From Sphingomonadaceae bacterium (GTDB lineage Bacteria; Pseudomonadota; Alphaproteobacteria; Sphingomonadales; Sphingomonadaceae), in contig RFSU01000101.1 of assembly GCA_009923795.1 (NCBI GenBank), positions 1-8,430 of the forward strand: 8,430 nt of DNA, read 5' to 3'. Below the pieces are notes generated by a model. The model saw only the letters and a list, made by a program, of their open reading frames with translations. It ran no database searches and was not told the DNA's origin. The stretch's first letter is position 1, and each line of letters starts with the position of its first letter. Below, piece after piece: positions 6,822 through 8,430 of the stretch. The translations under genes were made by a program, and so were the position numbers.

Positions 6822-8430
6822 CTAGAAGATTTTCCGCAGGCTCACTTCGATGCGCCGACCCACCGGGTCCAGATAGCCACGCTGATAGCGCACTGGCACC
6901 AGCCCATTTGCATCGCGCACATTTTGAATATCGTTCAGCAGATTATCTATTCTGATCGCAAGGCGTGTACCTTTGAGCATGGGCACTGACTTCAGAACAG
7001 ATGGCCGCTGATCAAAATTGATGAACATCCGCAGGTTGAGCGTCGTCAAATCCGAAAACTGCAACGCGTCAGACGCGCTGCCAATGCGGACATTAGTGGC
7101 GGTTTGATGCGCGCCATTCACCCGGAAACCAATGCCCTTGAAAAACCAGCCGCCTTCCAGCTCCAGCGTATGGCGCGGGGCACCGCCCGTTTGGGCAATG
7201 GCATCACCTCCTAAGAGGTCGAGCGTAGGCGCATTCGCCGCCACATCAATTTCGTCGAGGAATTTGACCACATGGTAGAGGGACACCGACCAGCGGCCAC
7301 CCTGTCCGCCGCCAAAGGAGCTAAAGCCGCCGCTCCGCTGGCCAGGCCCGCCCGGCCCTCCGCCAGAGCCGCCGCCAAATTGGCCAAATTGTTTTTGAAA
7401 GCTTAGGCCCCAGCGCAATTGATCACTGCGTGTTGCCAGAAAATTTAGGGCGCGCTGGTCAAGCTCAACGAGCTGGCCCGCGGCGTTGCGCGTCACGCGC
7501 TGCGAAAAGGCTGCAGCGATAACAGGTGTCAGCGCAGGGAATGACACCACTGGATCGGTGCTACGGTTGCGGAAATAATTGCCAGTGAGCGTCAGGCCCT
7601 CCAGCCATTGCGGCTCATAAGTCAGGCCAAATTTCGTATCCCGGCGCTTTTCGCCGCGCAACAAAGCGTTGCCGCCGGAGCTGAGGGTTACCAAAGCCGT
7701 TTCGCCGCGCACATAATCAAAGACAAGCGCATTGGGGGTGATGATCACTGGATCGCCCAATTGCGACGGAGAGGGAGCCGCTTCTTCCGACACCAAGCTT
7801 GTCAGCAAGGTCACACCCCGAACGGGCGACCATGTCAGGCCATAGCCATAGCTGGTGAGTCTGCCGAAATCGGAAAGATCTCGAATGCCACCATTCAGAT
7901 TGATGGAAACATCCCCAACCACATCGGCGACAGCGCGCCTGCGGCTGGTCAATGGAATGTCCAGATTGATCCGGCCATTCAGGTCATCCCGGCCAATGGA
8001 GCCATTGGTCAATACGCCTGATCGCGTCGATCGGCTCTCAATATCGCGTGTGTCAACGCCTGCCGTCAGGTTGACAGTCGCCGGGCCTGCTGGAAGGGCA
8101 ATCAGCGGGCCAGTGGCCGACAGCACGGCGGTTCCAACCGACAGGCGGGAATTTGCCTCATCGCGGCCCGAAAAGCTGGCTCGATTTTGATCCGTGAGGG
8201 TGCGTGTTGTGGTGCGCTGGCCACTGGCATTTGCCGTCCAGTTAAACTGGGAAAGCCGCCCATCCAAAGACAGTCCGCCAGAGACAGTCCTGGCGCGAGT
8301 ATCGCGTTCCAGCGGATCAATGCCCCCCCCGCCAGAGCGCAACCCCAAAAGCGCCTGATTATCCGTCCGATCATGCTGAAGGCTGAATGTTGCGCCCACA
8401 TCACCTGGCAGCGTCTGACTGACGACGGCA
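6822..8430 (-). CDS. TonB-dependent outer-membrane receptor, C-terminal barrel portion (5' end outside the window)
   Basis: The reading frame is open to the right edge, so about 535 C-terminal residues are seen and the signal peptide, TonB box and plug domain lie beyond 8430. The visible part has the alternating, glycine- and aromatic-rich strands of a 22-strand barrel, with examples such as YGYGLTWSPVRGVTLLTSLV and WSVSLYHVVKFLDEI. The protein ends with RRIEVSLRKIF, a C-terminal strand with the terminal aromatic residue recognised by the BAM machinery. DNLLND, just before the end, resembles the IDNLFN/VENLFD signature of TonB-dependent receptors. A glycine-rich stretch at about 7296-7376 looks like a low-complexity extracellular loop. 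The receptor would import a bound substrate with TonB energy. The ligand cannot be told, and no siderophore, vitamin or sugar gene lies nearby to suggest one. The apparent GTG start at 8399 is an artefact, because the frame continues upstream in the same style (for example TLPGDVGATFSL). Confidence 0.87.
   Translation of the reverse strand, partial: AVVSQTLPGDVGATFSLQHDRTDNQALLGLRSGGGGIDPLERDTRARTVSGGLSLDGRLSQFNWTANASGQRTTTRTLTDQNRASFSGRDEANSRLSVGTAVLSATGPLIALPAGPATVNLTAGVDTRDIESRSTRSGVLTNGSIGRDDLNGRINLDIPLTSRRRAVADVVGDVSINLNGGIRDLSDFGRLTSYGYGLTWSPVRGVTLLTSLVSEEAAPSPSQLGDPVIITPNALVFDYVRGETALVTLSSGGNALLRGEKRRDTKFGLTYEPQWLEGLTLTGNYFRNRSTDPVVSFPALTPVIAAAFSQRVTRNAAGQLVELDQRALNFLATRSDQLRWGLSFQKQFGQFGGGSGGGPGGPGQRSGGFSSFGGGQGGRWSVSLYHVVKFLDEIDVAANAPTLDLLGGDAIAQTGGAPRHTLELEGGWFFKGIGFRVNGAHQTATNVRIGSASDALQFSDLTTLNLRMFINFDQRPSVLKSVPMLKGTRLAIRIDNLLNDIQNVRDANGLVPVRYQRGYLDPVGRRIEVSLRKIF
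7296..7376 (-). repeat. Glycine-rich low-complexity segment inside the TonB-dependent receptor
   Basis: About 27 residues consist mostly of Gly with Ser, Pro, Gln, Arg and Phe, including FGGGSGGGPGGPGQRSGG and FGGGQGG. They lie between two clear beta strands (LRWGLSFQKQFGQ before, WSVSLYHVVKF after). This suggests a flexible loop, probably on the cell surface. The coding DNA is rich in GGN triplets and so prone to length variation. Confidence 0.75.

Overview
This 8.43 kb window looks like ordinary chromosomal DNA from an alphaproteobacterium, most likely in or near the Sphingomonadales. The inference rests on fairly high, even GC, densely packed genes, a large TonB-dependent receptor with a Gly-rich barrel loop, and the style of the other proteins. 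No 16S rRNA or lineage-specific marker is present, so the placement is provisional. I see no transposase, integrase, CRISPR array, phage gene or defence system.

Left block (1-1517, minus strand): a tRNA-Thr(GGU) gene is followed 52 nt later by a low-specificity L-threonine aldolase. The aldolase overlaps by 4 nt (GTGA) the start of an EamA/DMT-family transporter that runs off the left edge. The three could form one transcriptional unit combining threonine decoding, threonine/glycine metabolism and small-metabolite transport, but that link is inference.

Middle block (1623-4773): a 44-residue basic protein of unknown function (plus strand) abuts, stop codon to stop codon, a full-length three-domain Xaa-Pro aminopeptidase (M24B) on the minus strand. 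A nitronate monooxygenase-family flavoprotein lies upstream of the peptidase on the same strand. The 73 bp between them contain a GC-rich imperfect hairpin.

Right block (4827-8430): a dicarboxylate/amino acid:cation symporter gene (plus strand) starts 53 bp from the nitronate monooxygenase start and diverges from it. It carries a single-base frameshift near 5292, so it is annotated as a pseudogene unless the shift is a sequencing error. Both frames otherwise encode an intact family member, whose usual NMDGT cation motif is replaced. An NnrU-family membrane protein and the C-terminal part of a TonB-dependent outer-membrane receptor, both on the minus strand, complete the window.

The points most worth checking are the symporter frameshift, its altered cation motif, the tRNA-Thr/threonine aldolase/transporter arrangement, the small basic protein and the Gly-rich receptor loop. 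I did not find convincing evidence of a previously undescribed system. There is no gene-free stretch longer than about 110 bases.
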